From positions 186,001 to 250,000 of the forward strand of contig NC_023063.1 in assembly GCF_000508225.1 (NCBI RefSeq): 64,000 nt of DNA, written 5' to 3'. The DNA is from Ehrlichia muris AS145 (GTDB lineage: Bacteria > Pseudomonadota > Alphaproteobacteria > Rickettsiales > Anaplasmataceae). The translations under genes were made by a program, and so were the position numbers. Shown here in pieces: positions 27,298 to 37,125 of this stretch (position 1 is the first letter of the stretch; every line of letters begins with the position of its first letter). The notes beneath the pieces were generated by a model that had not been told where the DNA came from, did not search any database, and saw nothing but the letters and a program-made list of their open reading frames with translations.

Positions 27298-28350
27298 TTA
27301 GTAATTATGACCTATTGCATGACGTACTGTTGGAAATCCATCTGCAGCTAGAAGATCGGCTAATTCTAAACTTATCTTATTGGCGATATTGAGTCCGTTA
27401 TAAACTATTGCAGTATATAACTGTATTAGTGATGCACCTGCTTTTATTTTTTCATATGCATGATACCCAGTACTTACCCCACCACAACCTATTAGTAGAA
27501 GCTTCTCTTGGGAAACTTTATATATTTCAGATAGTACTTGTGTTGATAGATCAAATAGTGGTTTTCCACTTAATCCGCCATGTATCTTTATATCTGTATT
27601 TAGTAGTTTATCGTGTTGTGATGAAGTGTTACTTATTATTAACCCACTGATTTTATATTTTATTGCTAGGTCTACAATATCCTGTTTTTTATTATCACTG
27701 ATGTCTGGCGAAATTTTTAACATTATAGGAACAGATTCTGCATAATCTGCTAGCTTTCGAATCTCAGATATAGCTGTCAATAATTCTGATAAAAGTTCTT
27801 TTTTTTGAAATTCATGTAATCCTGGAGTATTAGGAGATGATATGTTGATTGTAATGTAATTGCTTAGACCATATACTTTCTTCACTAAGTCAAAATAGTC
27901 TTGAATGGGATCACTGGATTTTTTATTAAACCCTATATTAATACCAAATATGCAATGATTAAGCTTAATGTTGTTTACCTTATTAATTAGGAAATCTACT
28001 CCTTTATTATTAAAGCCTAAACTATTAATTATTGCTTTTTCACTTATTAATCTATGTATACGTGGTTTCTTATTCCCACGTTGAGGGTATTTTGTTACTG
28101 TTCCTACTTCGACAAATCCAAAACCAGCTGATAATAAGGGCTGTATTACTTCTGCATTTTTATCAAACCCAGCTGCAACTCCTATGGGAGTTCTTAGAAG
28201 CTTATTGAAGACTTGTATATTAAGAGATCTTGGAATTTCGATTTTTTTTACAGGAATAAAGTTATTCCTTAGTGCAAAAATTACTAATTTATGTGCAGTT
28301 TCTGGTGGTATACAGAATAGTGGATTGGTTAATATCTGTTGTAGTGACAC
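27298..28350 (-). CDS. pyrD: Dihydroorotate dehydrogenase, class 2 (quinone)
   Basis: This 350-residue flavoprotein oxidises dihydroorotate to orotate in pyrimidine synthesis and passes electrons to quinone. The N-terminal helix ([20 protein letters not shown]) is the class-2 membrane-associating extension. FMN and substrate motifs are visible: [12 protein letters not shown] (about 57-68), [15 protein letters not shown] (about 76-90), [10 protein letters not shown] (about 169-178), PIMLKISPD (about 206-214) and GLIISNTSS (about 236-244). It precedes coaX by 11 bases. A divergent promoter region of 163 bases separates it from def. Confidence 0.95.
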   Translation of the reverse strand: MSLQQILTNPLFCIPPETAHKLVIFALRNNFIPVKKIEIPRSLNIQVFNKLLRTPIGVAAGFDKNAEVIQPLLSAGFGFVEVGTVTKYPQRGNKKPRIHRLISEKAIINSLGFNNKGVDFLINKVNNIKLNHCIFGINIGFNKKSSDPIQDYFDLVKKVYGLSNYITINISSPNTPGLHEFQKKELLSELLTAISEIRKLADYAESVPIMLKISPDISDNKKQDIVDLAIKYKISGLIISNTSSQHDKLLNTDIKIHGGLSGKPLFDLSTQVLSEIYKVSQEKLLLIGCGGVSTGYHAYEKIKAGASLIQLYTAIVYNGLNIANKISLELADLLAADGFPTVRHAIGHNY

Positions 28351-28513
28351 AGTTATTTAATGATTAATTTATACGCATATACATTGATTATATCAGTTTT
28401 TTATAAAAATACTACTTGTATAACTAATAAATGTGTATAACAACTGTTAAGATAATGAAATATATAGAATTATACTATAAATTGCTTATACTAAAAGTTG
28501 AGAGGAATATAAT

Positions 28514-29098
28514 ATGAATATCTTATCTGTTGATAATGTTCAAGATTTACGAAATTTGCATGCTATATCTCATCCTATTGAAAAGGTAGATCAAGAAATT
28601 ATAGCGCTAGCTAATGACATGATGAAAGTTATGGAACATAGTAAGACTGTAGGTTTATCTGCAGTTCAACTTGGGAATCATAGTAGAATGTTTATCATCA
28701 ATATGTTTAGTGGATTGTTTGATGTTGCACAGGATATGAAAGTTTTGTCTGGGCATCATTCATTACATGGTAAAAATATGATATGTATAAATCCTGAAGT
28801 CCTCAGCTTTTCTGCTGAAACTGTTGATTTATTTGAGGGTTGTTCATCTGCTAAATCATATGGACTAATTAATATTACAAGACCAAAACATATGGATTTA
28901 AGATACACAGATTTATTGGGGAATGAATGTATAGTAAGAGTCTATGGTTGGCTTTCTAGATGCATGCAGCATGAACTTGATCATTTGAATGGGATATTAT
29001 TAGCTAATGTTGTAGATAATATAAAAAATAACTGTGTACATAGTATTTCTCAGGAGGATCATAGTGTAGTACATATAGTGCTTGTAAATAAAAAATAA
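28514..29098 (+). CDS. def: Peptide deformylase
   Basis: This 194-residue metalloenzyme removes the formyl group from new proteins. The three motifs are present, with small departures: VGLSAVQLG at about residues 46-54 (usual GxGLAAxQ), EGCSS at 108-112 with the metal-binding Cys 110 (usual EGCLS), and QHELDHLNG at 152-160 with His 153, Glu 154 and His 157. The insert around residues 70-86 makes it slightly longer than typical. The start follows GAGAGGAAT. A degraded copy of its leader and first codons lies downstream at 29806-29866. Confidence 0.9.
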   Translation: MNILSVDNVQDLRNLHAISHPIEKVDQEIIALANDMMKVMEHSKTVGLSAVQLGNHSRMFIINMFSGLFDVAQDMKVLSGHHSLHGKNMICINPEVLSFSAETVDLFEGCSSAKSYGLINITRPKHMDLRYTDLLGNECIVRVYGWLSRCMQHELDHLNGILLANVVDNIKNNCVHSISQEDHSVVHIVLVNKK

Positions 29099-29805
29099 CA
29101 TTCTTCAATTCATAAAGGGTAGTATTTTTAACAGAAACAATGAGTTATTTAAAATACATTATGATTACAATGTTGAGATGTAATTAATAGAATATTGATG
29201 TGTGTACAGTCGAAGTAAGGTTAGTGGATATGATGAGCTTATAATAGGTGATTGATCTAATTAATTAGATTATCGTTTTATATTAATATAGAGTCTATGT
29301 TAATTATGATTTTTAATGTTGCATAGACTTCTATTTGAGATGGTATACTTGTTGATTATGATTTTCATTTTGTTATATATAAAAGGAAATACTTAATTAA
29401 TTGTATAATATTGTTGTAACTGTGAGAATCACTGCCTGCTTTCTTAAGTGTTACAGCCTATTTGTTGTTTTTTGAGTATCTGTACTAAGTTCTACTAATA
29501 GCATAATCTTGGTAAAAAATGTGATTCTAGTGCATTAACTAAAGTTATTATTGATTTATAATAACTCTTTTGTTATATCGTGAGAAAGTGATTCTTATAA
29601 AGATAAATATTATTTGGTTGTTATGAAGTATTGGATGAATCTAGTAGCAGTATAATAATTCGTAGAATATTGCATCTACAAAAAATTGTTAATTTCGGAG
29701 CTTTAGTTAATGATACTATCTAGTAAGATTAATCAAGTTTCTACTAGTGAAATTTCAAGCTGATAAAAAACTAATACTTGAAGTGTATTATTATTTTTCT
29801 TGTTA
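29099..29805. other. Non-coding gap
   Basis: About 700 bases of T-rich sequence after def. I see no open frame of note, RNA gene or internal repeat. Confidence 0.5.
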
Positions 29806-29866
29806 ACTGTTTATATTAAAAATTAGGTGGAAATATAATTGAACATCTTATCTGTGGATATTTTGT
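29806..29866 (+). pseudogene. Remnant copy of the def leader and first codons
   Basis: The sequence aligns base by base, with a modest number of substitutions, to 28481-28540, the leader and first nine codons of def. GTGGAAATATAATTGAACAT answers to GAGGAATATAATATGAATAT, and CTTATCTGTGGATA to CTTATCTGTTGATA. The start ATG has become TTG, and the similarity stops after about 60 bases. It shows that a second, partial def copy was once made about 1.3 kb downstream. Confidence 0.7.
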
Positions 29867-29974
29867 TTAATATTAACAGGGCTAAGAGATGATTAAAATT
29901 ATTCTAAATGCGACTTAATTATTTATTACAATATGGTTATCTTACAAGATGTGGTAATTTCATATAAAAGTAAA

Positions 29975-31393
29975 TTATGCATTACTTTTATTTTCTGAGT
30001 GTAAAGGAATAATATTGCTAAGGTATGATTTACCTTTTTTTATTGCTTCCATTACATTAGTAGGAGCAGTTCCTCCATAACTAGTTTTACTAGCTACTGA
30101 ATTTTCTACTGATAATATTGAAAAGACATCTTCAGTTATGGAAGGAATGATTGTTTGTATTTGTTCTAGAGTTAATTCATCTAATTTACAGTGACTTTGT
30201 TCAGCTAATTTAACTATTTGTCCGGTAATTTGATGAGATTCTCTAAATGAAAGGTGAAGATTTTTTACTAGCCAATCTGCGAGATCTGTTGCTGTTGAAT
30301 AGTCATGTTCTGCAGCTTTTAGCATATTGTTTTTATTAATAGTGATGTTATTTAACATGCTATTCATTGCTTCTATGCACAACATTAAATTGTGTGCTGC
30401 GTCAAATAAGGGTTCTTTGTCTTCTTGCATGTCTTTGCTATATGCTAGTGGGAGTCCTTTCATAACAACTAGTATTTGGTTTAGTGATGCGAAAATCCTT
30501 CCTGTCTTCCCTCTGATAAGCTCTGCTGCATCTGGATTTTTCTTTTGTGGCATTATTGAACTTCCAGTTGTGATGTTATCAGAAAGTATTATAAATTTAA
30601 AATTGTAACTGCACCAGAGTATAATCTCTTCCGCTAGTCTTGATAAATGCATTATGCATATTGAAGCATTTGATAAAAATTCAATGACATAATCTCTATC
30701 TGATACTGTGTCTATAGAATTTTCTGTTGGACTATCAAACCCTAATTCTTGTGAAATAAAATGTCTATCTATTGGAAAAGATGTTCCTGCTAGTGCTGCA
30801 GATCCAGCGGGACATTGGTTCATACGTTTATATAGATCTTGCCAGCGTGAGCGGTCTCTTTTTAACATTTCAAAATATGCCATTAAATGATGACCTAACG
30901 TTACAGGTTGAGCAATTTGTAAATGTGTAAATCCTGGCATAATAGTATTATAATGAGCTTCGGCTATATTAAGTATAGTTTGTTGTAATCCATGTAACTG
31001 AGTCTCTAATTTGACTATTGATTTCCGTATCCAAAGTTTAAAATCTGTTGCAACTTGGTCATTGCGGGATCTTGCAGTGTGCAATTTTCCTGCAATACTA
31101 CCTATCATTTTTTTTAAGTTATGTTCTATATTCATGTGTATATCTTCTAGATCTGTACTAAACTCAAAAGTACCAGATGAGATTTGGTTGTATATTACCT
31201 CTAATCCATGAATAATAAGTTGTCCTTCATATTTGCTAATAATTTTTTGGTTAACTAGCATTTTGCAATGTGCTATTGATGCAGCTATATCTTCTTCATA
31301 TAACGTTTTATCGAACGATATTGATTCGTTAATCTTTTTCATAATATCACTAGGAGATGTACTAAATCTTCCTCCCCATAAAGGATTCTTCAT
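29975..31393 (-). CDS. argH: Argininosuccinate lyase
   Basis: This 472-residue enzyme splits argininosuccinate into arginine and fumarate. It begins with LWGGRFSTSPS, typical of ArgH, and holds the superfamily signature GSSIMPQKKNPD (about residues 280-291) with the catalytic serine loop. ARSRNDQVATDFKLW (about 107-121) and GFTHLQIAQPVTLGHH (about 154-169) with the general-acid histidine are intact. The length is normal. It stands alone; no other arginine gene is within the window. Confidence 0.96.
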   Translation of the reverse strand: MKNPLWGGRFSTSPSDIMKKINESISFDKTLYEEDIAASIAHCKMLVNQKIISKYEGQLIIHGLEVIYNQISSGTFEFSTDLEDIHMNIEHNLKKMIGSIAGKLHTARSRNDQVATDFKLWIRKSIVKLETQLHGLQQTILNIAEAHYNTIMPGFTHLQIAQPVTLGHHLMAYFEMLKRDRSRWQDLYKRMNQCPAGSAALAGTSFPIDRHFISQELGFDSPTENSIDTVSDRDYVIEFLSNASICIMHLSRLAEEIILWCSYNFKFIILSDNITTGSSIMPQKKNPDAAELIRGKTGRIFASLNQILVVMKGLPLAYSKDMQEDKEPLFDAAHNLMLCIEAMNSMLNNITINKNNMLKAAEHDYSTATDLADWLVKNLHLSFRESHQITGQIVKLAEQSHCKLDELTLEQIQTIIPSITEDVFSILSVENSVASKTSYGGTAPTNVMEAIKKGKSYLSNIIPLHSENKSNA

Positions 31394-31893
31394 ATGATTG
31401 CTTGTTATTATGACTTATTGTCATATTATCTTGAAAACAACTAGAAATTACAATGATATTTAGCTTTTTTATGTGATTAATGTGTGTTTTGTTGTAAAAA
31501 CATTGTTATAAAAAGAATTTAGTAATGTATTTGATGTATATAATAATTAAATAATGATTTTAATACCCTTAATATTTAATATTTTTACATTGAGGAAAGT
31601 AATATTGTCCATAAATTCTGTTTATGCGTATGTAAGATGCTTGTATTATAAGATGAAGTATGGGGAATGGTTCTTTAAATGTTGTACATATTCAAGCTGA
31701 TTGCTGGATTGAAAAATTTACGTATGATGGTTGAGTAAAAATGTTTTAATTGTATATGTGCTGTTATGACCGCAGTTTGATATAAGGGTTTTCTTATTGG
31801 TAATTCTATTACTATTGTTTATACATATTTAGTGTTTTTTGTTTGGTAAATAGTGATATACATTTACGGTTATTAATATGTAGGAGAGATGTT
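31394..31893. other. Divergent intergenic gap
   Basis: Five hundred bases between the divergent starts of argH and the esterase gene. It should hold both promoters, but no pair of boxes stood out clearly. No repeat or RNA gene was seen. Confidence 0.4.
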
Positions 31894-32538
31894 GTGAGTG
31901 TAATTATTAATGGACCTAGTTTTAGTTCTGGTAGTTCTGCTAATATTTTAGTTGTACTACTTCATGGGAGAGGAGCAACTGGTAATAGTATACTATCAGT
32001 AGGGCATTTAATGGGTAAACTCTTACCTGATGCTTACTTTATAGCTCCTAATGCTCATATAAAATATGGAGACGCAGGATATGCATGGTTCAGCGGACGT
32101 GATTTTTCGGAAGATGTAATATTTTCTGATATGGAAAAGACAGCCTTGATTGTAAATAATTTTATAGATCTACAATTAAAAAATATTGGGTTAAGTAACG
32201 ATAAATTAGTTTTAGTTGGATTTTCCCAGGGGGCAATGTTAGCAGTACATATAGCATTATTAAGGAAGAAAAAATGTGCTTCTGTAATATCTTATTCAGG
32301 AGCTATAATATGTCCAAATTACTTAAAACATAGAATAAATGTGAAACCTGATATTTGTGTAATTCACGGGACAGAAGACGAAGTAGTACCATTCTCATTT
32401 TTTGATGGTGCTGTTGAGTTTTTATTGAATAATGATGTACCTTTGGAAAGTCATGCAATTTCTGGATTAGATCATAGTATCAATAGTACTGGTATAGAGA
32501 TAGGTGCAAGATTTATAGCAAATAGGCTTTCTTCCTGA
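31894..32538 (+). CDS. Alpha/beta hydrolase, phospholipase/carboxylesterase family
   Basis: I choose GTG 31894 (214 residues) because GGAGAG at 31883-31888 lies 5 bases before it; an upstream TTG would give 17 more residues without a ribosome site. The fold markers are VVLLHGRGATG with the oxyanion region, the nucleophile elbow VGFSQGAML (Ser near residue 114), the acid in HGTEDEVVP, and the final His in GLDHSIN. This order fits the small phospholipase/carboxylesterase family (about 220 residues). Its natural ester substrate is unknown. It is followed after 388 bases by a patatin-like lipase, and the two may work on similar lipids. Confidence 0.85.
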   Translation: MSVIINGPSFSSGSSANILVVLLHGRGATGNSILSVGHLMGKLLPDAYFIAPNAHIKYGDAGYAWFSGRDFSEDVIFSDMEKTALIVNNFIDLQLKNIGLSNDKLVLVGFSQGAMLAVHIALLRKKKCASVISYSGAIICPNYLKHRINVKPDICVIHGTEDEVVPFSFFDGAVEFLLNNDVPLESHAISGLDHSINSTGIEIGARFIANRLSS

Positions 32539-32926
32539 TTAATTTTCAGATAAGTTTTTCAGATATGCAGATTCGTATACCTTAATTACTGTGTGAGATT
32601 TATGTTAATAGTGATTTTTCTTTGTAGTTCTATGTAGAACTATGCTATGTGTTGTTAGTTTTTCAATAAAAGCAATAAGTAAGTAATGCTAATATATTAA
32701 AAATATAAGAAAGATAGTTTATATTGTTGCTAATGAAAGCATATTATAAACTTATTTTATGTGTTAAGAGATATATTAATAATATGTAAAAAAGAATTAT
32801 TATACTGATATGCTGAGAAAAGAGTTGTGGATATCAGATACATTGTTCTGTACTATTGTAAATCCAGTATAATATTAGTTTATGTTTTTAAATAGAGTTA
32901 AATAATAAAGTACGTGAGGTATGGTT
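32539..32926. other. Non-coding gap
   Basis: About 390 bases between the esterase and the patatin-like gene. Nothing recognisable apart from the ribosome site at the right end. Confidence 0.4.
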
Positions 32927-33877
32927 ATGACTAAATATATTTTATCAATAGATGGGGGTGGAGTTAGAGGTATAGTAGCAGCAACTATACTGCAGGAAAT
33001 AGAGAAAAGAATAAATAAACCATTATGTAAGGTGTTTGACTTGGTATCAGGTAGTTCAGTTGGTAGTCTTATAGGTGGTGCACTGTGCCTTAAGAATGTT
33101 GATGGTACACCTAAGTACAATACAAGTGATTTGTTAGATTTGATGTTAAAATATTCTGGGAAGATTTTCTCTAACTCGAGTATTAGAAAGAATATTTTTT
33201 CGTTAATTGTTGGGCCTAAATATTCTGATAAAAATTTGAATTCAGTGCTAAAAGAAATATTTGGAAATGTTGTAATGAAAGACTTGGGAGCAAATTTTAT
33301 TGTTCCAAGTTATGATTTGTATTCTAGTCAAACAGTAATGTTTAGAAGTTGGATAGATAAATATCGTAATATAAAAGTGTCTGATATTACAAGAGGTGCT
33401 GTAGCTGCTCCTACTTATTTTACTCCTAAAAAGATAGTTGTAGATGATAAAAAGAAATTGTTGATTGATAGTTCTATTGTATGTAATAATCCTATTATAG
33501 CAGCATATGCTGCAGCGCAAGTGTTGTATCCAAATGAAAAATTATGTTGTTTGTCTGTGGGATGTGGTACTGTAAATAAAGATTTTTCAGATTTGCAAAA
33601 TTCATTATTGTATTGGGCTGATAGGATACTGTTTGTTATCATTGATGCTGGCTTGGATGCTATAGATTATCAAATGTCTAGAATTACAAAAGAAGAAGAT
33701 ACATATTGTAGAATCTCTGGTAATATAGCATATTCTAAATGTGATTTTAGTGATGCTTCTCCAGAAAATATACAAAATGTCAAGAGAGATGCTCAAAAGA
33801 TTGTACAGGAGAATGAAAATAGTATAAATGATTTTTGTGATATGCTTTTAAGTGATGAGAGAATTAAAAATCTATAG
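32927..33877 (+). CDS. Patatin-like phospholipase
   Basis: I place the start at ATG 32927 (316 residues, MTKYILSIDGGG), 7 bases after GAGG at 32916-32919; the ATG six bases earlier is too close to that site. The patatin oxyanion loop DGGGVRGI (about residues 9-16) and the nucleophile motif GSSVGSL (about 43-49) are clear. The dyad aspartate would be in LLIDSSIVCNNP (about residue 181), where Ser replaces the usual Gly of DG[GA]. Patatins release fatty acids from membrane phospholipids. In Rickettsiales such enzymes have been linked to host membrane damage, but I see no signal peptide here, so export would need another route. Confidence 0.88.
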   Translation: MTKYILSIDGGGVRGIVAATILQEIEKRINKPLCKVFDLVSGSSVGSLIGGALCLKNVDGTPKYNTSDLLDLMLKYSGKIFSNSSIRKNIFSLIVGPKYSDKNLNSVLKEIFGNVVMKDLGANFIVPSYDLYSSQTVMFRSWIDKYRNIKVSDITRGAVAAPTYFTPKKIVVDDKKKLLIDSSIVCNNPIIAAYAAAQVLYPNEKLCCLSVGCGTVNKDFSDLQNSLLYWADRILFVIIDAGLDAIDYQMSRITKEEDTYCRISGNIAYSKCDFSDASPENIQNVKRDAQKIVQENENSINDFCDMLLSDERIKNL

Positions 33878-34336
33878 TTTTATGTGTTAGAGACTAAGTT
33901 AAAGTGTGTGTTATATGCGTTTAATTTGTAGTGCATATATTATAATGAGTTTCAATAGGGTATACTAAAAATATTTCTCTAATTAAGAATTTGCTGTTTG
34001 TTAAATAGGTAGTATAGCTAATGATTGGTGAATGGAGGCATATTTTACTATGTGCTGACTTTCGCTTGTTCAGAATTTTTATTCCAAAGAAGTATTGTTA
34101 ATTCTGCTATAAATCAGAAAATACAGGATTGAAAGATATATAGCAGATATGATTTAGTTGAATGTTCTTATTATATACTGTAAAGAACCAGTGTATTGTT
34201 TTTTTATGGATATTGCCGATTTGTGATAAGAATATTATACAAAATAATTTTGGTAATTTGATTAGATAAAGTAAGAAGCCTTATTATGTGGATGTAGTGA
34301 TAATATGTTTATGTTAGTTAGTGTTAAAGGTAAAAT
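33878..34336. other. Non-coding gap
   Basis: About 460 bases of T-rich sequence between the patatin-like gene and pdxH. I see no gene, repeat or clear promoter. Confidence 0.4.
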
Positions 34337-34930
34337 ATGATTAAGGAAGATCCTATTGAATTGTTTGATTTATGGTATAATGAGGTATTGGAAATTCCTT
34401 CTGAACATAAAAATCCTGCGGCAATGGTACTTGCTACATGTAGTGAAGCTTTAAAACCTTCAGCAAGGGTTGTGTTATTAAAAAAGTATAGCGATCAAGG
34501 TTTTGTGTTTTTTACAAATATGAATAGCCGTAAAGGGAAAGAAATGACAGCAAATCCTTTTGTTGCTCTTGTTTTTGATTGGAGTCATATTTCTAAGCAA
34601 GTTAGGATTGAAGGTGAAATAAAAATGCTATCTTGTCAAGATGCAGATGCATATTATGCATCTAGGCCTCGTGGTAGTCAAATAGGTGCTTTGTGTTCCA
34701 AGCAGTCAAGCATTTTAGAGGATAGGGAAGATTTTATTGCGTTAATGGAACGAATGAAGATAGAGTTCCATGAAAAACCAATACCTAGACCAGATTATTG
34801 GGTTGGGGTAGTAGTAGTTCCAGTATTAATGGAATTTTGGCAAGAAGGGTTAGATAGAATTCACATTAGGTATCAGTATACTAGGGATAATAGTATGTGT
34901 GAATGGAATGTTGTAGAGCTATATCCGTAG
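34337..34930 (+). CDS. pdxH: Pyridoxamine 5'-phosphate oxidase
   Basis: This 197-residue FMN enzyme makes pyridoxal 5'-phosphate. Motifs in order: [19 protein letters not shown] (about residues 39-57) with the FMN-binding residues, NSRKGKEM (about 59-66), QVRIEGE (about 87-93), [18 protein letters not shown] (about 110-127), [12 protein letters not shown] (about 152-163) and [15 protein letters not shown] at the end, with the substrate-binding Arg-x-His in the variant IHIR. The length is a little under the usual 210-220. A decayed copy of its 3' end lies at 35027-35095. Confidence 0.95.
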   Translation: MIKEDPIELFDLWYNEVLEIPSEHKNPAAMVLATCSEALKPSARVVLLKKYSDQGFVFFTNMNSRKGKEMTANPFVALVFDWSHISKQVRIEGEIKMLSCQDADAYYASRPRGSQIGALCSKQSSILEDREDFIALMERMKIEFHEKPIPRPDYWVGVVVVPVLMEFWQEGLDRIHIRYQYTRDNSMCEWNVVELYP

Positions 34931-35026
34931 AAAAAACTAATATTTATATGATTTGTATTTGTAAGATAATAATGTGAGATAATAAGATTTATATATGATG
35001 ATTAATTACTTTTTCTTTAGTGACAC

Positions 35027-35095
35027 TTTGGATATAAATAGGATTCACACTAGATATCAGTGTATTGGGTGGGGTGTGTGTGAAAGTTATATAAG
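35027..35095 (+). pseudogene. Decayed copy of the pdxH 3' end
   Basis: TAGGATTCACACTAGATATC, then AGTGTATTGGGTGGGGTGTG and TGTGAAAG, align in order with the last part of pdxH around 34845-34910 (gaattcacattaggtatcag, tatgtgtgaatgg). Substitutions are frequent and the frame no longer reads to a sensible end. The spacing from the source is about 180 bases, so it fits an old tandem duplication. The rest of the 405-base gap after pdxH shows nothing else. Confidence 0.65.
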
Positions 35096-35335
35096 CTGGT
35101 GGCTATGATTATAGAATTGATGATAATGTGATCTCATATGATGTGATAATCTGTTAGTATTAATGTTGCTTTTGGTTTATTTCGGAAGACTTAAATAGTA
35201 GAGTTTTATGTTAATGTACAGAATAGTTTGTTGTACTTTATAGGATGTGGATTAAGTAATGATTTGTTAATATCTTTTCCAAAGTTTATTTATTAACATT
35301 GGTTATTTTAACTGTGTTATTGGTTATAGTAGTAC

Positions 35336-35626
35336 TTAGCTACTTTCTTCTAAAAGAGTGTTGTACTCTGCTTTTGTATAAAGTGAAAACGAAATTGAGT
35401 GTATCAGTTTTATTTCTTCCTCTAAAATCTTATACAATAATTTGTGTCTGTTGATTATACTCATTTCTAAAAAATCGTTAGATACTATTTGTACTTTTAA
35501 ATGTGAAGTACTATAAATAGATTGAAAAACATGATCTCTATGCTTGAAAGATTCATCTATTACTTCAATCTTGAATACATTTAACGCTGATGTAATTTTA
35601 CTTTTTATTGTTTGAACGACATCCAT
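35336..35626 (-). CDS. bolA: BolA family protein
   Basis: This 96-residue protein has the BolA layout: SKITSALNVFKIEVIDESFKH near the N-terminus, the class II KH-like segment HLKVQIVSNDFLEMSIINRH (about 42-61) with its conserved Arg-His, then a helix (KLLYKILEEEI) and the C-terminal HSISFSLYT. BolA proteins work with monothiol glutaredoxins in iron-sulfur cluster handling. It faces the end of pdxH and diverges from the secreted protein gene at 35773. Confidence 0.85.
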   Translation of the reverse strand: MDVVQTIKSKITSALNVFKIEVIDESFKHRDHVFQSIYSTSHLKVQIVSNDFLEMSIINRHKLLYKILEEEIKLIHSISFSLYTKAEYNTLLEESS

Positions 35627-35772
35627 TGACTTTTGTACTACTTATCATGTCATTGTAATGTTTTTACTTTACTTGACAATGCTTTTTTTTTCGTGGAAAA
35701 AATTCTAAAAAATAGTACAATCATCTTGGCGTTAAATAAGTTAATTTTTTTATCATTTGAGGGAATAATATT

Positions 35773-36588
35773 GTGAGATTTTATAAGTATATATATTTCT
35801 GCTTTTTTCTGTTGCCATTCAGTCTGATATTATCTGTAGCTGCGGTTGATATGTCTGATCAATGTGTTAATCATCCGTCTGGTATAAATCCTTTTTTTAG
35901 AACGGGGGAATATCATAAATGTGATGATTTGCTTGATCCTCCTGTGCTTAATGAATTTGATAAAGCTGTCTTGGATATTTGTGGTGATTGGGGTAATACT
36001 CCAAAAGTAAAAGACTTTAAAGATATGTTAAATAAAAAAGAGTATAAAAAGTATGTTGATGAGATATATCAAGGATTGAATCATCAAGTGGTTACTCCAA
36101 ATGCAGATCTTGATAAGTTTAAAAATGAACTAGCAGAGTTATGGTTTAATAGGGATGGATTTACTCATATAATGTGTGGGCAACCTAGACGAAGTAGGTT
36201 AAGTGGTATGCATTTCTTTGGACGTTACATACAAGCTCAAGAAAATAAATGGGCTGGTAGACATTATGATAGTGTATCCGATGAAATTAGTGATAAAGTA
36301 TTTACTATTGGAGTTGTATTTAAGAATCGTAGAGGAGAATTAGTAGTTGATCATAGAAAGGGTTATGATTTTTTACATGCTAATGAGATTATACTACATG
36401 CTACAAATGCTTATAAAGGATTTGCTAAGGGCCCAATATTAGAGCTAAGGAGAGCTAAACACTGTCTTTATGATAGTGAAGGTGTTACTTATGTATTTGT
36501 AGCTCGTAAAGGTTCTATTGTTACATTTTTTGCAGATTTAACACCAAATTGTGCAAAGGGTGAAACAGAGTGTAGCTGTATACAATAG
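35773..36588 (+). CDS. Secreted EndoU-like protein, copy 1
   Basis: This 271-residue protein starts with GTG after GAGGGAATAAT. Residues 1-24 form a signal peptide ending near SVAAVD. The mature part has a run of cysteines and a central core FTHIMCGQP (about 130-138) and SGMHFFGRYIQAQE (about 144-157), followed by KWAGRHYD, ending with CSCIQ. The pair His 132 and His 147, in contexts like HxFxGE and GGxHxxxRYxQ, resembles the EndoU endoribonuclease fold, whose active site is His-His-Lys; Lys 255 in FVARKGSIVTFF could be the third residue. The family is inferred from motif shape only. TTGACA at 35673 may belong to its promoter, but no good -10 box follows. A paralogue lies 537 bases downstream. 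Confidence 0.5.
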   Translation: MRFYKYIYFCFFLLPFSLILSVAAVDMSDQCVNHPSGINPFFRTGEYHKCDDLLDPPVLNEFDKAVLDICGDWGNTPKVKDFKDMLNKKEYKKYVDEIYQGLNHQVVTPNADLDKFKNELAELWFNRDGFTHIMCGQPRRSRLSGMHFFGRYIQAQENKWAGRHYDSVSDEISDKVFTIGVVFKNRRGELVVDHRKGYDFLHANEIILHATNAYKGFAKGPILELRRAKHCLYDSEGVTYVFVARKGSIVTFFADLTPNCAKGETECSCIQ

Positions 36589-37125
36589 GAATCAATTTGT
36601 GCTACTGTGCAGCTAATGTATCAATATGGTTACATGTAAATGTGTGGTAGCACATTATTATTAAATTTCTTATACGAATTGTTTTTGTATTGCTTAGAAA
36701 ATGTGAATATTTTCAACTTTTAACTGTGCTAAAGTAGCTTGTTATAATTTTTTTGTATATGTCAAATATGCAACCTTAGGCATTTTGTTTATTGAGTTTT
36801 TGTTGTTTTTACTAAATGGTAATAGCTTTTGTATGATAATAGATTATATTCTGTTCCTTAATGTTAGTTTTGTTCTGTTATTTGAGATCTTGTATAATAG
36901 CCTTGTTATTAGAAATTGTTGATATGACTTGTATTATAAATAAACATTGTAGTTCCTTATGTTTTACGATTGAACGCATTGATAAATAAATATTTCTGTT
37001 GTACGGATTTTGTGAATATTATGTATTTTTAAGTTAAAAGGATGACTATCTCGCAATATAACGATATTGATTATTAATTTACATACTAAATTTTGTATTT
37101 TTGAAGTAATTTTGGAGATGATGTT
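36589..37125. other. Gap between the EndoU-like paralogues
   Basis: About 540 bases. I found no remnant of a third copy, no repeat and no RNA gene. The second paralogue's ribosome site (GGAG at 37114-37117) is at the right end. Confidence 0.45.

Noticed and set aside
35673-35721. Complete promoter before the first EndoU-like gene
   Set aside because: TTGACA is perfect but no -10 box lies 16-19 bases on; TACAAT at 35716 is too far away.
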